16,418 nt of DNA. Origin: Thermoplasmata archaeon. Lineage in GTDB: Archaea > Thermoplasmatota > Thermoplasmata > Lutacidiplasmatales > UBA184. The translations under genes were made by a program, and so were the position numbers. Location: contig JASHWW010000111.1 of NCBI GenBank assembly GCA_030043855.1, positions 1 to 16,418 on the forward strand. The letters run 5' to 3'. This document shows positions 1 to 6,681 of the stretch, in pieces; position 1 is the first letter of the stretch, and every line of letters starts with the position of its first letter. The notes under the pieces are model-generated. The model had not been told where the DNA came from. It saw only the letters and a list, made by a program, of their open reading frames with translations, and ran no database searches.

Positions 1-957
1 CGCTGGGTCGGTCTGCTGCTCCTGTACGTCGGGGCGCAGATCGTCGGGCTGGCCCTCTCGGCGCCGTTCCATTCCGCGGGCCTCTCGTCGACGTCGAACC
101 CGCAGAGCCCGACCGCCCCGCTGTTCATCATCGCCCTGATCGTCATCGCGCCGCTCGGGATCCTGTTCCTCGCGCGGCAGCAGGGCGGCCTCTCGGCCCT
201 GCGCCAGCTGATCCTCCTCGCGATCTCCGGGTCGCTCTACTTCACGCTCTACGCCACGTTCTCGCTCGCCCCGCCCGGGGTGATCCTGCTGCCACCGTAC
301 TCGGCGGAGATCGTCGCCGACCCGGCGCTGCTGTTCGCCGCGATGGCGAGCGCCGGCTGCTACCTCGCGCTGCTGATGGAGCCGCAGTGGTACGTCGTCG
401 ACCTGGTCGGCTTCGTGGCGGGCGGCTCGCTGATCGCGCTGCTCGGGATCTCCTTCGCGATCCTCCCCGCGTTCATCCTGCTCGGGGCGCTGATGGTCTA
501 CGACGCGATCGCCGTCTACCGGACGAAGCACATGGTCTCCCTCGCCGAGGTGGTGACGGAGATGAAGCTCCCGATCCTGATGGTGATGCCCGACTCGGCG
601 GGCTACGACTACGCCCACGCGCCGAGCCTGAAGGAGCAGCGCGCGCAGCCGGTCGAGTCGCGGACGGCGATGTTCATGGGGCTCGGGGACGTCGTGATCC
701 CCGGGACGCTCGTCGTCTCCGCCTTCATCTGGCTCCCGTCGCTCCCGATGTCGCTCGGAGTCGGCGCCAATCTCTGGGTCGCGATCGGCGCCCTGCTCGG
801 CTCGCTCGGCGGCTACGCGGTACTGATGCGACTGGTCCTGGGCGGCAACCCCCAGGCGGGCCTGCCCCTGCTGAACGGGGGAGCGCTCGTCGGCTACGCG
901 ATCGCGTACATCCTCGTCTTCCACTCTCTGACGCTCGGTCTGACGGGAGCGCTTTAA
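1..957 (+). CDS. Presenilin/signal-peptide-peptidase-like intramembrane aspartyl protease (A22 family), 5' end missing
   Basis: The frame is open from the first base to a TAA at 955-957, so the gene starts upstream of the window; 318 residues are visible. It is a polytopic membrane protein with three signatures of archaeal presenilin homologues (PF06550 type): YDAIAVY with the first catalytic Asp (codon 502-504), GLGD with the second catalytic Asp (codon 688-690), and a PAL-like GLPLLN near the C-terminus (visible residues 287-292). The motif RTKHM following the first Asp site is also typical. The family cuts transmembrane segments inside the bilayer; the substrate here cannot be inferred. 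The start is unknown, and an internal ATG at 280 would remove conserved helices. The next gene begins 22 nt downstream, and its TATA-like box overlaps this stop codon, so the two may be transcribed separately. Confidence 0.88.
   Translation, partial: RWVGLLLLYVGAQIVGLALSAPFHSAGLSSTSNPQSPTAPLFIIALIVIAPLGILFLARQQGGLSALRQLILLAISGSLYFTLYATFSLAPPGVILLPPYSAEIVADPALLFAAMASAGCYLALLMEPQWYVVDLVGFVAGGSLIALLGISFAILPAFILLGALMVYDAIAVYRTKHMVSLAEVVTEMKLPILMVMPDSAGYDYAHAPSLKEQRAQPVESRTAMFMGLGDVVIPGTLVVSAFIWLPSLPMSLGVGANLWVAIGALLGSLGGYAVLMRLVLGGNPQAGLPLLNGGALVGYAIAYILVFHSLTLGLTGAL
952..957 (+). promoter_or_regulatory. Putative TATA box for deoxyhypusine synthase
   Basis: CTTTAA overlaps the stop codon of the upstream protease gene and ends 22 nt before the ATG at 980. 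An archaeal TATA box at this distance would put transcription initiation on or next to the start codon, giving a leaderless mRNA. It is one of the few AT-rich hexamers in the neighbourhood. The assignment is by spacing and composition only. Confidence 0.5.
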
Positions 958-979
958 CCCCGGCCGACTCGGCGGGAGC

Positions 980-1921
980 ATGCCGCGCCGGGTCGAGGAC
1001 GTCCGCGTCGACGACGCGCCGACGCTCGACGCGTTCGTGCGACGTCTCTCCGCCGGCGGCGGATTCTCGGCGAAGGACGTCGCCGACGGCGTCGACCTCC
1101 TGACGCGCATCCTCGACGACCGGGAGATGACGACGTTCCTGTCGTTCCCGGCCGACCTGGTCGCCACCGGGACGCGCGGCGTGCTCGCGACCCTCGTCCG
1201 CGAGGGGTACGTCGACGCCGTGATCACGACGTGCGGCACGCTCGACCACGACTTCGCGCGCGCCTTCCGTCCGTACCACCACGGCGCGTGGGAGCTGGAC
1301 GACGCCGACCTCCACCGCCGGCACCTCTACCGGCTGGGCAATGTCGTGATCCCGGAAGCGAACTACGGGACGATCATCGAGCGGAAGATGCGGCCGATCC
1401 TCGCCCGCCTCTGGGGCGCAGGGACGCGCTCCCTCGCGACCACGACCCTGGCCCGGGCGCTCGGGGAGGCGATCCCGGCGTCCGCCGAGTCGAGCATCCT
1501 CCGCGCGGCGTACGACCGGAACGTCCCGGTCTTCGTTCCGGGGATCACGGACGGCGCGGTCGGTTCGCAGGTCTGGCTGTTCTGGCAGGACCACCGGAGC
1601 CTCACGTTCGACCTGATGGGCGACGAGCAGCGGCTCTCCGACCTCGTCTACGAGGCGAAGCGGTCCGGGGCCGTGATGCTCGGCGGCGGGATCTCGAAGC
1701 ACCACACGATCTGGTGGAACCAGTTCCGGGGCGGGCTCGACGCGGCGCTGTACGTGACGACCGCGATGGAACGCGACGGCAGCCTCTCCGGGGCCCGGAC
1801 CCGCGAGGCGGTCTCGTGGGGGAAGGTGAAGGCGACGGCGCAGCACCTGACGGTCGACGGCGACGCCACCCTCCTCTTCCCGCTCATGGTGGGCGCCGCG
1901 CTCGAGCGTCTCCGGCGATAG
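980..1921 (+). CDS. dys: Deoxyhypusine synthase
   Basis: A 313-residue cytosolic enzyme that transfers the aminobutyl group of spermidine to a lysine of archaeal aIF5A, using NAD, as the first step of hypusine formation. The C-terminal half carries the family hallmark: GGGISKHH, then DGSLSGARTREAVSWGK, in which the final Lys (residue 282) matches the catalytic lysine that forms the enzyme-substrate imine (Lys329 in the human enzyme). TTCGTLDHDFAR near the N-terminus and the C-terminal FPLMVGAAL also fit. Length is usual for archaeal members. The ATG at 980 is supported by the TATA-like box 22 nt upstream and by the absence of a Shine-Dalgarno match. No deoxyhypusine hydroxylase or aIF5A gene is next to it. 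A homospermidine-synthase-like paralogue is a less likely alternative. Confidence 0.95.
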   Translation: MPRRVEDVRVDDAPTLDAFVRRLSAGGGFSAKDVADGVDLLTRILDDREMTTFLSFPADLVATGTRGVLATLVREGYVDAVITTCGTLDHDFARAFRPYHHGAWELDDADLHRRHLYRLGNVVIPEANYGTIIERKMRPILARLWGAGTRSLATTTLARALGEAIPASAESSILRAAYDRNVPVFVPGITDGAVGSQVWLFWQDHRSLTFDLMGDEQRLSDLVYEAKRSGAVMLGGGISKHHTIWWNQFRGGLDAALYVTTAMERDGSLSGARTREAVSWGKVKATAQHLTVDGDATLLFPLMVGAALERLRR

Positions 1922-1930
1922 CGTCCGCAA

Positions 1931-1938
1931 CCTTATCT
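1931..1938 (+). promoter_or_regulatory. Putative TATA box for tRNA-Lys
   Basis: CCTTATCT lies just after the deoxyhypusine synthase stop and centres about 34 nt before the mature tRNA 5' end. That would leave a leader of roughly 8 nt to be removed by RNase P. It resembles the CTTATC element before the oxidoreductase operon (minus strand, 5933-5938) and the ACTATCT at 8058-8064. Confidence 0.45.
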
Positions 1939-1968
1939 GGCGGTCGACGGTCCGCACCGACCGTCCGC

Positions 1969-2042
1969 GGGCCCGTAGCTCAGCTCGGTAGAGCAGGCGG
2001 CTCTTAACCGCAAGGTCAGGGGTTCGAATCCCCTCGGGCCCG
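1969..2042 (+). tRNA. tRNA-Lys(CUU)
   Basis: The 74-nt cloverleaf is complete. The acceptor stem pairs GGGCCCG (1969-1975) with CGGGCCC (2035-2041), with discriminator G at 2042. D-stem is GCTC/GAGC. The anticodon arm has loop CTCTTAA, giving anticodon CTT at 2003-2005, which reads AAG (Lys). The T-arm is AGGGG-TTCGAAT-CCCCT. Position 27-43 is a G-A mismatch at the end of the anticodon stem; the other four pairs are intact. No intron is present and CCA is not encoded. The 3' portion overlaps, on the opposite strand, the last codons of the DUF998-like gene. Confidence 0.96.
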
Positions 2043-2717
2043 TACCTCCGAGCCGTCGGTACGGGCGAACCGCACCCCGACCACCCCCAACCACAGCAGG
2101 GCCGGGGCCAGGATCAACCGCTCCAGCCCTCCGAACCCCACCGGGCCGTACTCGGACCGGACGAGCGATGCGACGAGCACTCCCCCGGCGACGGCCCCGC
2201 ACGCGAGCGTGAAGCCGCGGTAGCCGGCCCACCGGCGATCGTGCGTCATGGAGATTCCGAGGAGCACCAGGGCCGCCGCGCTCCCTCCGAATGCGAGGAG
2301 GGCGCCGATCCCGTGGGCGGCGCCGACGGTGTCCTCCGGGAACACGCCGACGATCGCGGCTCCGATCCCCGCGACGAGCAAGAGGGACGAGCCGGCCGTG
2401 GCCGACTTCGCCCGGGGAAAGGCCGGCGAATCGGCCATCGTCCCGAGGGCGACGAAGGCGCCGAACACGACGATCGAGACGTTGAAGACCACGTGCAGCG
2501 GGGAGCAGACGTACGACGTCCCCATCGCGTTCTCCCGACAGCCGACCGCGCCGAGATCGCTGATCGCGTTGGTCAGGACGTCGTAGGGGGTCGTCCACGC
2601 CAGCTGCACGACGATCATGGCGACCAGGAACTGCACCGCCCCGACGGTCCAGAGAAGCCCGCCGAGCCGGACGTTCCGAAGGGTACCGCGCGACGGTCCC
2701 TCTGCGTCCGCCGACAT
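2016..2717 (-). CDS. DUF998-like six-helix membrane protein
   Basis: A 233-residue integral membrane protein with about six hydrophobic segments, the first near residues 20-40 and the last close to the C-terminus. The N-terminal stretch with TTPYDVLTNAISDLGA and the later SPLHVVFN resemble the DUF998 family (PF06197), whose function is unknown. The ATG at 2717 was chosen because it lies 11 nt after the stop of the upstream gene and precedes the first helix; longer versions enter arginine-rich out-of-frame sequence. The reading frame runs into the tRNA-Lys gene: the final GDSNP and stop are read from the antisense of the T-arm, a 27-bp overlap of 3' ends. The short tail is therefore probably dispensable. 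Confidence 0.8.
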   Translation of the reverse strand: MSADAEGPSRGTLRNVRLGGLLWTVGAVQFLVAMIVVQLAWTTPYDVLTNAISDLGAVGCRENAMGTSYVCSPLHVVFNVSIVVFGAFVALGTMADSPAFPRAKSATAGSSLLLVAGIGAAIVGVFPEDTVGAAHGIGALLAFGGSAAALVLLGISMTHDRRWAGYRGFTLACGAVAGGVLVASLVRSEYGPVGFGGLERLILAPALLWLGVVGVRFARTDGSEVRARGDSNP

Positions 2718-2728
2718 CTCGGCGGCGA

Positions 2729-3055
2729 TTACACGATCGGCTCGAGGGGCGGGTCCCGGATCGTCTGGCGACGCAGCGCCGCTCCGACCGCGAGGATCAG
2801 AAGCCCCGCGACCACGACCGCGAGCAGCAGGCCGGAGCCGAGCGGAGTGGGGTAGTAGACCGGCAGCGGAGCGAACCCGCCGTAAGTCATCGCTTCGAGT
2901 GCGACACCGACGAGCGTGGTGACCAGGCCGATCGCGACGAGCGCCTTCCACGTCGTCCCGGGAACGGTCCCGATGCTGTACTTCCCGGCGGCCGCTTCGA
3001 TCTCGTCCTCCGCGACACCGGTATCGAACTCCTGCGACAGCAGATCTCCCGACAT
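2729..3055 (-). CDS. Small two-helix membrane protein of unknown function
   Basis: 108 residues that I do not recognise. The N-terminal 35 residues are hydrophilic and somewhat acidic. Two strongly hydrophobic segments follow, at about residues 38-57 and 72-94, joined by a Tyr/Pro-rich loop (YGGFAPLPVYYPTP). The protein ends in a short charged tail. It starts at an ATG 88 nt downstream of the oxidoreductase gamma-subunit stop and ends 11 nt before the DUF998-like gene, so these two membrane proteins are probably co-transcribed. A weak AT-rich element on the minus strand (3089-3096) could be its promoter. The composition is normal for a real membrane protein, unlike the Arg/Pro/Gly-rich overlapping frames. 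Confidence 0.72.
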   Translation of the reverse strand: MSGDLLSQEFDTGVAEDEIEAAAGKYSIGTVPGTTWKALVAIGLVTTLVGVALEAMTYGGFAPLPVYYPTPLGSGLLLAVVVAGLLILAVGAALRRQTIRDPPLEPIV

Positions 3056-3143
3056 CGCCGGCCCCGGAAGGCGGTCCGGGTGGGATGAGGATTTCGTCGC
3101 GCGACCGGGCGGGGGATGGACCCGCTCGAGGCAGGCGCCCCGA

Positions 3144-3758
3144 TCACGCGGCGACGGTCCGCGCCGGGGGCGCCCTCTCGGAAGAGGGGTCGCGGATCGA
3201 ACGGAACCCCGTCTCCGCCGCCGCCGCGTCGAGCGGAAGCAGCGCTGCCTTGCGGTCGGTCAGGTAGTGTCGGAGGACCCGATCCACGATGGGCGCTTCG
3301 TCCGGCCACCGGCCCCCCTCCAACGCCAGCACGGCGCCGAGCATCACCGCGTTGGCGGCGATCGACGTGTCCGGCCCCGCCTCGGGGAAGGACGGGCCCA
3401 GGTCGGCGGCCAACTGGGTCGCCGGTACCTCGACCACGTGGAGCTCGGGGTGCGCCGGCACGTCGCCGACGAGGGAGCGGTTCACGAGGAGGGTACCGCC
3501 CGGCCGGAGCGACGGCACGAAGTCCATGGACGGCGTGTTCATCACGATCAGGAGGTCCGGGGTTTCCACGATCGGGGAGGCGATCGGGTCGTCCGAGGCG
3601 ACGACGTAGCACCGGACCTTCCCGCCCCGAGTCTCGGGTCCGTACGACGGGGTGTACGCGACGTGGCGGCCCCGGACGAGTTGGGAATAGGCGAGCCAGG
3701 TGGCGAGCTCCAGCACTCCCTGGCCCCCGTGCCCGGCCACGATCGTCTCCCGCTTCAT
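3144..3758 (-). CDS. 2-oxoacid:ferredoxin oxidoreductase, gamma subunit
   Basis: 204 residues matching the gamma domain of pyruvate/2-oxoacid:ferredoxin oxidoreductases (POR_N-gamma type; KorC or VOR gamma). The N-terminal nucleotide-like loop GHGGQGVLELA (from residue 9) and the following YTPSYGPETRGGKVRC are the family signature. The subunit takes part in CoA binding and complex assembly in the cytosol. Its ATG (3758-3756) overlaps the beta-subunit TGA by 4 nt, and GGAGGG at 3762-3767 is a ribosome-binding match inside the beta gene. It is the last gene of the four-gene operon. The last 20 or so residues are Arg/Pro-rich and may be a disordered tail. Confidence 0.88.
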   Translation of the reverse strand: MKRETIVAGHGGQGVLELATWLAYSQLVRGRHVAYTPSYGPETRGGKVRCYVVASDDPIASPIVETPDLLIVMNTPSMDFVPSLRPGGTLLVNRSLVGDVPAHPELHVVEVPATQLAADLGPSFPEAGPDTSIAANAVMLGAVLALEGGRWPDEAPIVDRVLRHYLTDRKAALLPLDAAAAETGFRSIRDPSSERAPPARTVAA

Positions 3759-4552
3759 CGTCCCTCCACACCGAACCGGTCCCGGTACAGTCCCGGGGGA
3801 AAGAGGGGAGCGAGGACGCGAGCCGCGTACCGTTTCGACTCGAGGATCGAGACCTTCCAATTGACCCAACAGGTGGAGACGAACTCGACGAACGAGAAGC
3901 CTCCGCGCTCTTGGGTCTCGAACGCGTGACGGATGGCCGCCTCTCCCTCGAGGGCCCCCCGGGCGTTGAACGTGTCGGGAGAGCTCGTGGGAGCGACCGG
4001 CAGAAAGACGCGGCGGATGTACGACGGTCCTTCGAGACCGAGGAGCAGCTTCGTCGCGTCGATCGGGCGACCGGTGCTGGCCACATCGCGTCCCGCCGGC
4101 GTCGTGGTGGTGACCATCCCCGGAGGGGTCGTCGGGGCCATCTGACCGCCCGTCATCCCGTAGATCGCGTTGTTCACGAGGAAGATCGAGATCGGTTCCC
4201 CCCGGTTCGCCGCGTTCATCAGCTCGAGGAGGCCGATGGAGACGGCGTCTCCGTCGCCCTGAACCCCGAAGACCAGCAGGTCCGGCCGGACCCGCTTGAT
4301 CCCGGCCATGACGGCGGGAGCGCGGCCGTGGGGGGCTTGCACGGCGTCGAGGTTCAGGTACTCGTGCGCGAGAACGCTGCACCCGACGCTGCTCACGAGG
4401 ACCGCCCGCTCCCGCGCCCCCCTCGCATCCACCGCGCTCGCCAGGAGCCGGGTCAGGGTTCCGTGTTCGCACCCGGCGCAGTAGTGCGTCGGAGTCCCCG
4501 TGAGGGTGGGAAGCTCCCCGAGCTTCGTCTCGTACCGGAGGACGGCGCTCAC
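3755..4552 (-). CDS. 2-oxoacid:ferredoxin oxidoreductase, beta subunit (thiamine diphosphate-binding; KorB/VorA-like)
   Basis: 265 residues. The thiamine diphosphate motif is GDGD (99-102) followed by NN (127-128) and YGMTGGQ. HGRAPAV (75-81) and MAPTT (138-142) are family signatures. Cysteines expected to hold the catalytic-subunit [4Fe-4S] cluster are Cys25 and Cys28 in YCAGCEHG, Cys58 in SVGCS, and Cys228 in STCWVNW. This layout fits the subfamily with CPGC-x-HG and STCPTNW, annotated variously as 2-oxoglutarate (KorB) or branched-chain 2-oxoacid (VorA) enzymes; several positions depart from that consensus. The GTG start at 4552 overlaps the alpha stop by 4 nt and has a strong GGAGGTG 5 nt upstream. 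The substrate cannot be fixed from sequence. Confidence 0.88.
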   Translation of the reverse strand: MSAVLRYETKLGELPTLTGTPTHYCAGCEHGTLTRLLASAVDARGARERAVLVSSVGCSVLAHEYLNLDAVQAPHGRAPAVMAGIKRVRPDLLVFGVQGDGDAVSIGLLELMNAANRGEPISIFLVNNAIYGMTGGQMAPTTPPGMVTTTTPAGRDVASTGRPIDATKLLLGLEGPSYIRRVFLPVAPTSSPDTFNARGALEGEAAIRHAFETQERGGFSFVEFVSTCWVNWKVSILESKRYAARVLAPLFPPGLYRDRFGVEGR

Positions 4553-5655
4553 GCGTCCACCTCCTCGGCGTCGACGAACGACGCGGGGCGGTCCGACATC
4601 GACTCCACGGCGGCCCCGAGGGCGGCCATCGACGGGAGCAGACCTCCCACCTCGGTCACGGAGCGGACCTCCGCCCGGCCGGCGACCGCGAGCTGGACGT
4701 CGTCGACCATCTGTCCGTGGTTCAGCTCCAGGACCAGGAACCGTCGGACGCCGCTCAGGACCAGATCGTCGATCCGATCCCGCGGGAAGGGAGCGAGCGA
4801 GATCGGGCGGAGCAACCCGACCTTGCAACCGCGGTCCCGAAGGGCCACGACGGCGGCCCGAGCGATCCGCGCACAGATGCCGTACGCCACGATCACCACG
4901 TCCGCGTCGTCGGTCGCGACGTCTTCCGCGCGTTGTTCGAGTCGGCCGATCGTCGCGAACTTCTCCTGGAGGTGCCGCGAATGCCGATTCTGGTCCGCGA
5001 GCTCGAGGTGGATCGAGGCGAGCACGTGACGCTCGCGCCCGAGCGCCCCGGTCACCGCCCACGGGGTCTCCACCGCCTCGGCGGCGACCTCGGGAAGCTC
5101 GAGGTCCTCCTTGAGCTGCCCGAGGAACGCGTCCGCGAGGACGATCACGGGCGTGCGGTACCGGAACGCGAGGGCGAACGCGAGCGAGGGCATCCGGGCC
5201 ATCTCGGCCACGGAGTCCGGAGCCAGGACGATCGTGCGGTATCCTCCGTGGCCCCCGCCGCGGGTCGCTTGGAAGTAGTCGCTCTGCTCGGGGCCGAGAT
5301 TTCCGAGGCCCGGACCGGCGCGGTTGACGTTCACGATCAGGAGCGGGAGCTCCATGGCGGCCGCGTAGGAGATTCCCTCCTGCTTCAGGCTGAATCCCGG
5401 CCCGGAGGTCGCCGTCATCGTCCGTGCACCGGTCGCCGCGGAGCCGATCGCGAGATTGATCGCCTCGAGCTCGCTCGCGGCCTGGAGGAACACCCGGAAC
5501 CGGGGGTAACTCGGCCGGCCGAACGCGGCCGCCAGCGTCTCCGGGATCTCGCTCGACGGGGTGATGGGGTACCCGTAGAACGCGGTCAGCCCGGCGCGCA
5601 GCGCCCCGTACGCGAGCGCCTCGTTCCCCTTGAGGAACTCCGGTGGGTCGCTCAT
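4549..5655 (-). CDS. 2-oxoacid:ferredoxin oxidoreductase, alpha subunit (VorB/KorA-like)
   Basis: 368 residues. The N-terminal KGNEALAYGA and GYPITPSSEIPE (about 28-39) are the pyrimidine-binding signature, with Thr32 and Glu36 conserved. SGPGFSLKQEGISY, GPGLGNLGPEQSDYFQAT and GGGHGGYRTIVLAP resemble the VorB-type (3-methyl-2-oxobutanoate) alpha subunits closely, although KorA proteins share much of this. The C-terminal half is the transketolase C-like domain, with VIVAYGICARIA. With beta, gamma and the ferredoxin subunit it would oxidatively decarboxylate a 2-oxoacid with CoA and reduce ferredoxin in the cytosol. The ATG at 5655 overlaps the ferredoxin gene's stop by 4 nt. I leave the symbol blank because korA and vorB are both possible. 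Confidence 0.9.
   Translation of the reverse strand: MSDPPEFLKGNEALAYGALRAGLTAFYGYPITPSSEIPETLAAAFGRPSYPRFRVFLQAASELEAINLAIGSAATGARTMTATSGPGFSLKQEGISYAAAMELPLLIVNVNRAGPGLGNLGPEQSDYFQATRGGGHGGYRTIVLAPDSVAEMARMPSLAFALAFRYRTPVIVLADAFLGQLKEDLELPEVAAEAVETPWAVTGALGRERHVLASIHLELADQNRHSRHLQEKFATIGRLEQRAEDVATDDADVVIVAYGICARIARAAVVALRDRGCKVGLLRPISLAPFPRDRIDDLVLSGVRRFLVLELNHGQMVDDVQLAVAGRAEVRSVTEVGGLLPSMAALGAAVESMSDRPASFVDAEEVDA
4558..4564 (-). promoter_or_regulatory. Shine-Dalgarno site fixing the beta-subunit GTG start
   Basis: GGAGGTG sits 5 nt before the GTG at 4552, inside the end of the alpha gene. It matches the anti-Shine-Dalgarno end of archaeal 16S rRNA well. It supports GTG rather than any ATG as the beta start. 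Confidence 0.75.
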
Positions 5656-5906
5656 GGGACCAGCCTCGCCACCTCGGTGATCGCGAAGTCCGGGCAGACC
5701 CAGTAGCAGAGGCCACAGGCCGTGCAGTCGCCCCGGTCTCCGTGGTACCGGAACACGGCCGGGTGGTACCCCCCCCGGTTGAACCCCGTCGCGAGGTGCA
5801 GATTCCGCTGCGGGCAGACGACGACGCAGAGGTCGCATCCCTTGCAGCGCTCGGCCTCGACGACGACCCGGGCCCGAGGGGGCCGAGCTTCCTCGGCGGC
5901 GATCAT
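5652..5906 (-). CDS. 2-oxoacid:ferredoxin oxidoreductase, delta (8Fe ferredoxin) subunit
   Basis: 84 residues with two complete [4Fe-4S] motifs: C21-x2-C24-x2-C27-x3-C31-P and C61-x2-C64-x2-C67-x3-C71-P. This is the polyferredoxin-like delta subunit (KorD/VorC type) that passes electrons from the beta-subunit cluster to free ferredoxin. The sequence between the clusters (HLATGFNRGGYHP) is typical of oxidoreductase-linked ferredoxins. It is the first gene of the operon. Its ATG lies 26 nt after a TATA-like CTTATC, so the mRNA is probably leaderless or nearly so. Its stop overlaps the alpha start (ATGA). Confidence 0.92.
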   Translation of the reverse strand: MIAAEEARPPRARVVVEAERCKGCDLCVVVCPQRNLHLATGFNRGGYHPAVFRYHGDRGDCTACGLCYWVCPDFAITEVARLVP

Positions 5907-5932
5907 CGGACCGGGAACGGGGCGAGAGGGCC

Positions 5933-5938
5933 GATAAG
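5933..5938 (-). promoter_or_regulatory. Putative TATA box of the oxidoreductase operon
   Basis: CTTATC on the minus strand, with its last base 26 nt before the ATG at 5906. It is the same element as before tRNA-Lys. A TATA box here predicts a transcript starting about at the ATG. Confidence 0.55.
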
Positions 5939-5940
5939 CC

Positions 5941-5964
5941 GCGGGTCAAGCGGCGTTGACCCGC
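5941..5964. promoter_or_regulatory. Palindrome directly upstream of the oxidoreductase promoter, candidate regulator-binding site
   Basis: GCGGGTCAA (5941-5949) and TTGACCCGC (5956-5964) are perfect 9-bp inverted arms with a 6-nt spacer. The site ends 2 bp from the TATA-like box, overlapping where the BRE would be. That position suits a dimeric transcription factor. Because it also follows the stop of the upstream gene by 27 nt, a terminator hairpin is the alternative, but no U-tract follows. Confidence 0.55.
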
Positions 5965-5991
5965 TCCGACGGGGTTCGGGGCGGGCGACGG

Positions 5992-6585
5992 TCAGCCGCT
6001 CGGCGGGGACGGACGGTCGCCGGCGGACGCCGGGGCGGCCGATCCGGCGCCGGCCCTCCGCGCCTTCGGACGCAGCACGAGTCCGAGCAGGATCAGGACG
6101 ATGCCGAGCGCGACGCCCGCCAGGCCGAGCAGCGGCGAGGTCGTCGTCAAGGTCGTGCTGACGGTCGGGAGGGTACTCGCGGACGAGAACGCGAAGTAGG
6201 CGAGACTGCCGCCGGACGGGATCGTGAACGTGTACGACCCGCTGGTCCCGGACGCGTCCGCGACGGTGTGGTTCGTGCCGCACGCGGCGTCGATCTGGGA
6301 GGCGTTCTGGCTGTCGAGGACATCGGTCGTGATCTGCTTCGTGCACGTGACGGCGACGAACGTCACGGTCCCGGTCGACGACCAGCTGAGCTTCGCGGAC
6401 GTGCCGCCGAAGACGCCGTCGCTCGCCGAATAGACGTTGAACGCCTGCGTGCAGTTCGCGCCCTCGTTGCACGGCCCCGGGGTCGAGGCCGAGAAGCTCT
6501 CGGAATCCGGCAGGAGCGGCACCGTCATCACGACCGCGCCGATCACCGCGAGCACCACGCCGATCGCCAGGATCCCCTTGCGCAC
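5992..6585 (-). CDS. Exported double-anchored membrane protein of unknown function
   Basis: 197 residues, not recognised. A positively charged start (MRKG) precedes a hydrophobic segment at about residues 5-25, which is either a signal anchor or an uncleaved signal peptide. An extracytoplasmic Ser/Thr-rich domain follows (about 27-145), with four cysteines (39, 45, 81, 102) able to form two disulfides and three N-x-S/T sequons (N44, N94, N105). A second helix at about 150-170 leads to a basic, Pro/Ala-rich cytoplasmic tail. The domain has a beta-sandwich look, ending in YTFTIPSGGSLAYFAF. The start is GTG at 6585, with a GATATAG box about 32 nt upstream. It lies 96 nt after the permease gene and 85 nt before the oxidoreductase operon. 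Confidence 0.75.
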   Translation of the reverse strand: MRKGILAIGVVLAVIGAVVMTVPLLPDSESFSASTPGPCNEGANCTQAFNVYSASDGVFGGTSAKLSWSSTGTVTFVAVTCTKQITTDVLDSQNASQIDAACGTNHTVADASGTSGSYTFTIPSGGSLAYFAFSSASTLPTVSTTLTTTSPLLGLAGVALGIVLILLGLVLRPKARRAGAGSAAPASAGDRPSPPSG

Positions 6586-6616
6586 GGTGCCACCCGTTCG
6601 GGGTTCTCCTCTCCGC

Positions 6617-6623
6617 CTATATC
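6617..6623 (-). promoter_or_regulatory. Putative TATA box for the exported protein gene
   Basis: GATATAG on the minus strand is the most TATA-like heptamer of the local region and ends 31 nt before the GTG at 6585. Transcription would begin about 10 nt before that start. Confidence 0.5.
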
Positions 6624-6624
6624 A

Positions 6625-6660
6625 GCCCCGCGCGGGACTCGAACCCGACCGATCGATCGG
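6625..6660 (-). other. tRNA 3'-end-like fragment (T-arm plus acceptor-like strand), possible remnant
   Basis: Read on the minus strand, 6648-6634 is a T-arm-like CGGG-TTCGAGT-CCCG, followed at 6631-6625 by GCGGGGC, which looks like a 3' acceptor strand. A GCCCCGG able to pair six of seven positions lies at 6693-6687. The intervening sequence lacks a normal D-arm, the T8 position and an anticodon arm. This is therefore not an intact tRNA. It could be a decayed tRNA, a trace of integration at a tRNA 3' end, or chance. Confidence 0.3.
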
Positions 6661-6681
6661 ACCGTTCCCCGTAGTTCGGGG
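6627..6681. repeat. Cluster of three short palindromes in the permease/exported-protein spacer
   Basis: Three inverted repeats lie end to end: CCCGCGCGGG (6627-6636), CCGATCGATCGG (6649-6660, 12-bp perfect palindrome), and CCCCG-TAGTT-CGGGG (6667-6681). The last begins directly after the permease stop codon and could fold in its mRNA as a 5-bp hairpin. The cluster may aid 3'-end formation or stability, but no U-tract is seen. Confidence 0.4.

Noticed and set aside
3116..5029. 637-codon plus-strand frame opposite the oxidoreductase genes
   Set aside because: It is antisense to three well-conserved subunit genes and has shadow-like Arg/Pro-rich composition.
5941..5964. Intrinsic terminator of the exported-protein gene
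   Set aside because: A hairpin is possible, but no U-rich tract follows, and the palindrome sits tightly against a TATA-like box. A regulatory site is preferred, though not proven.
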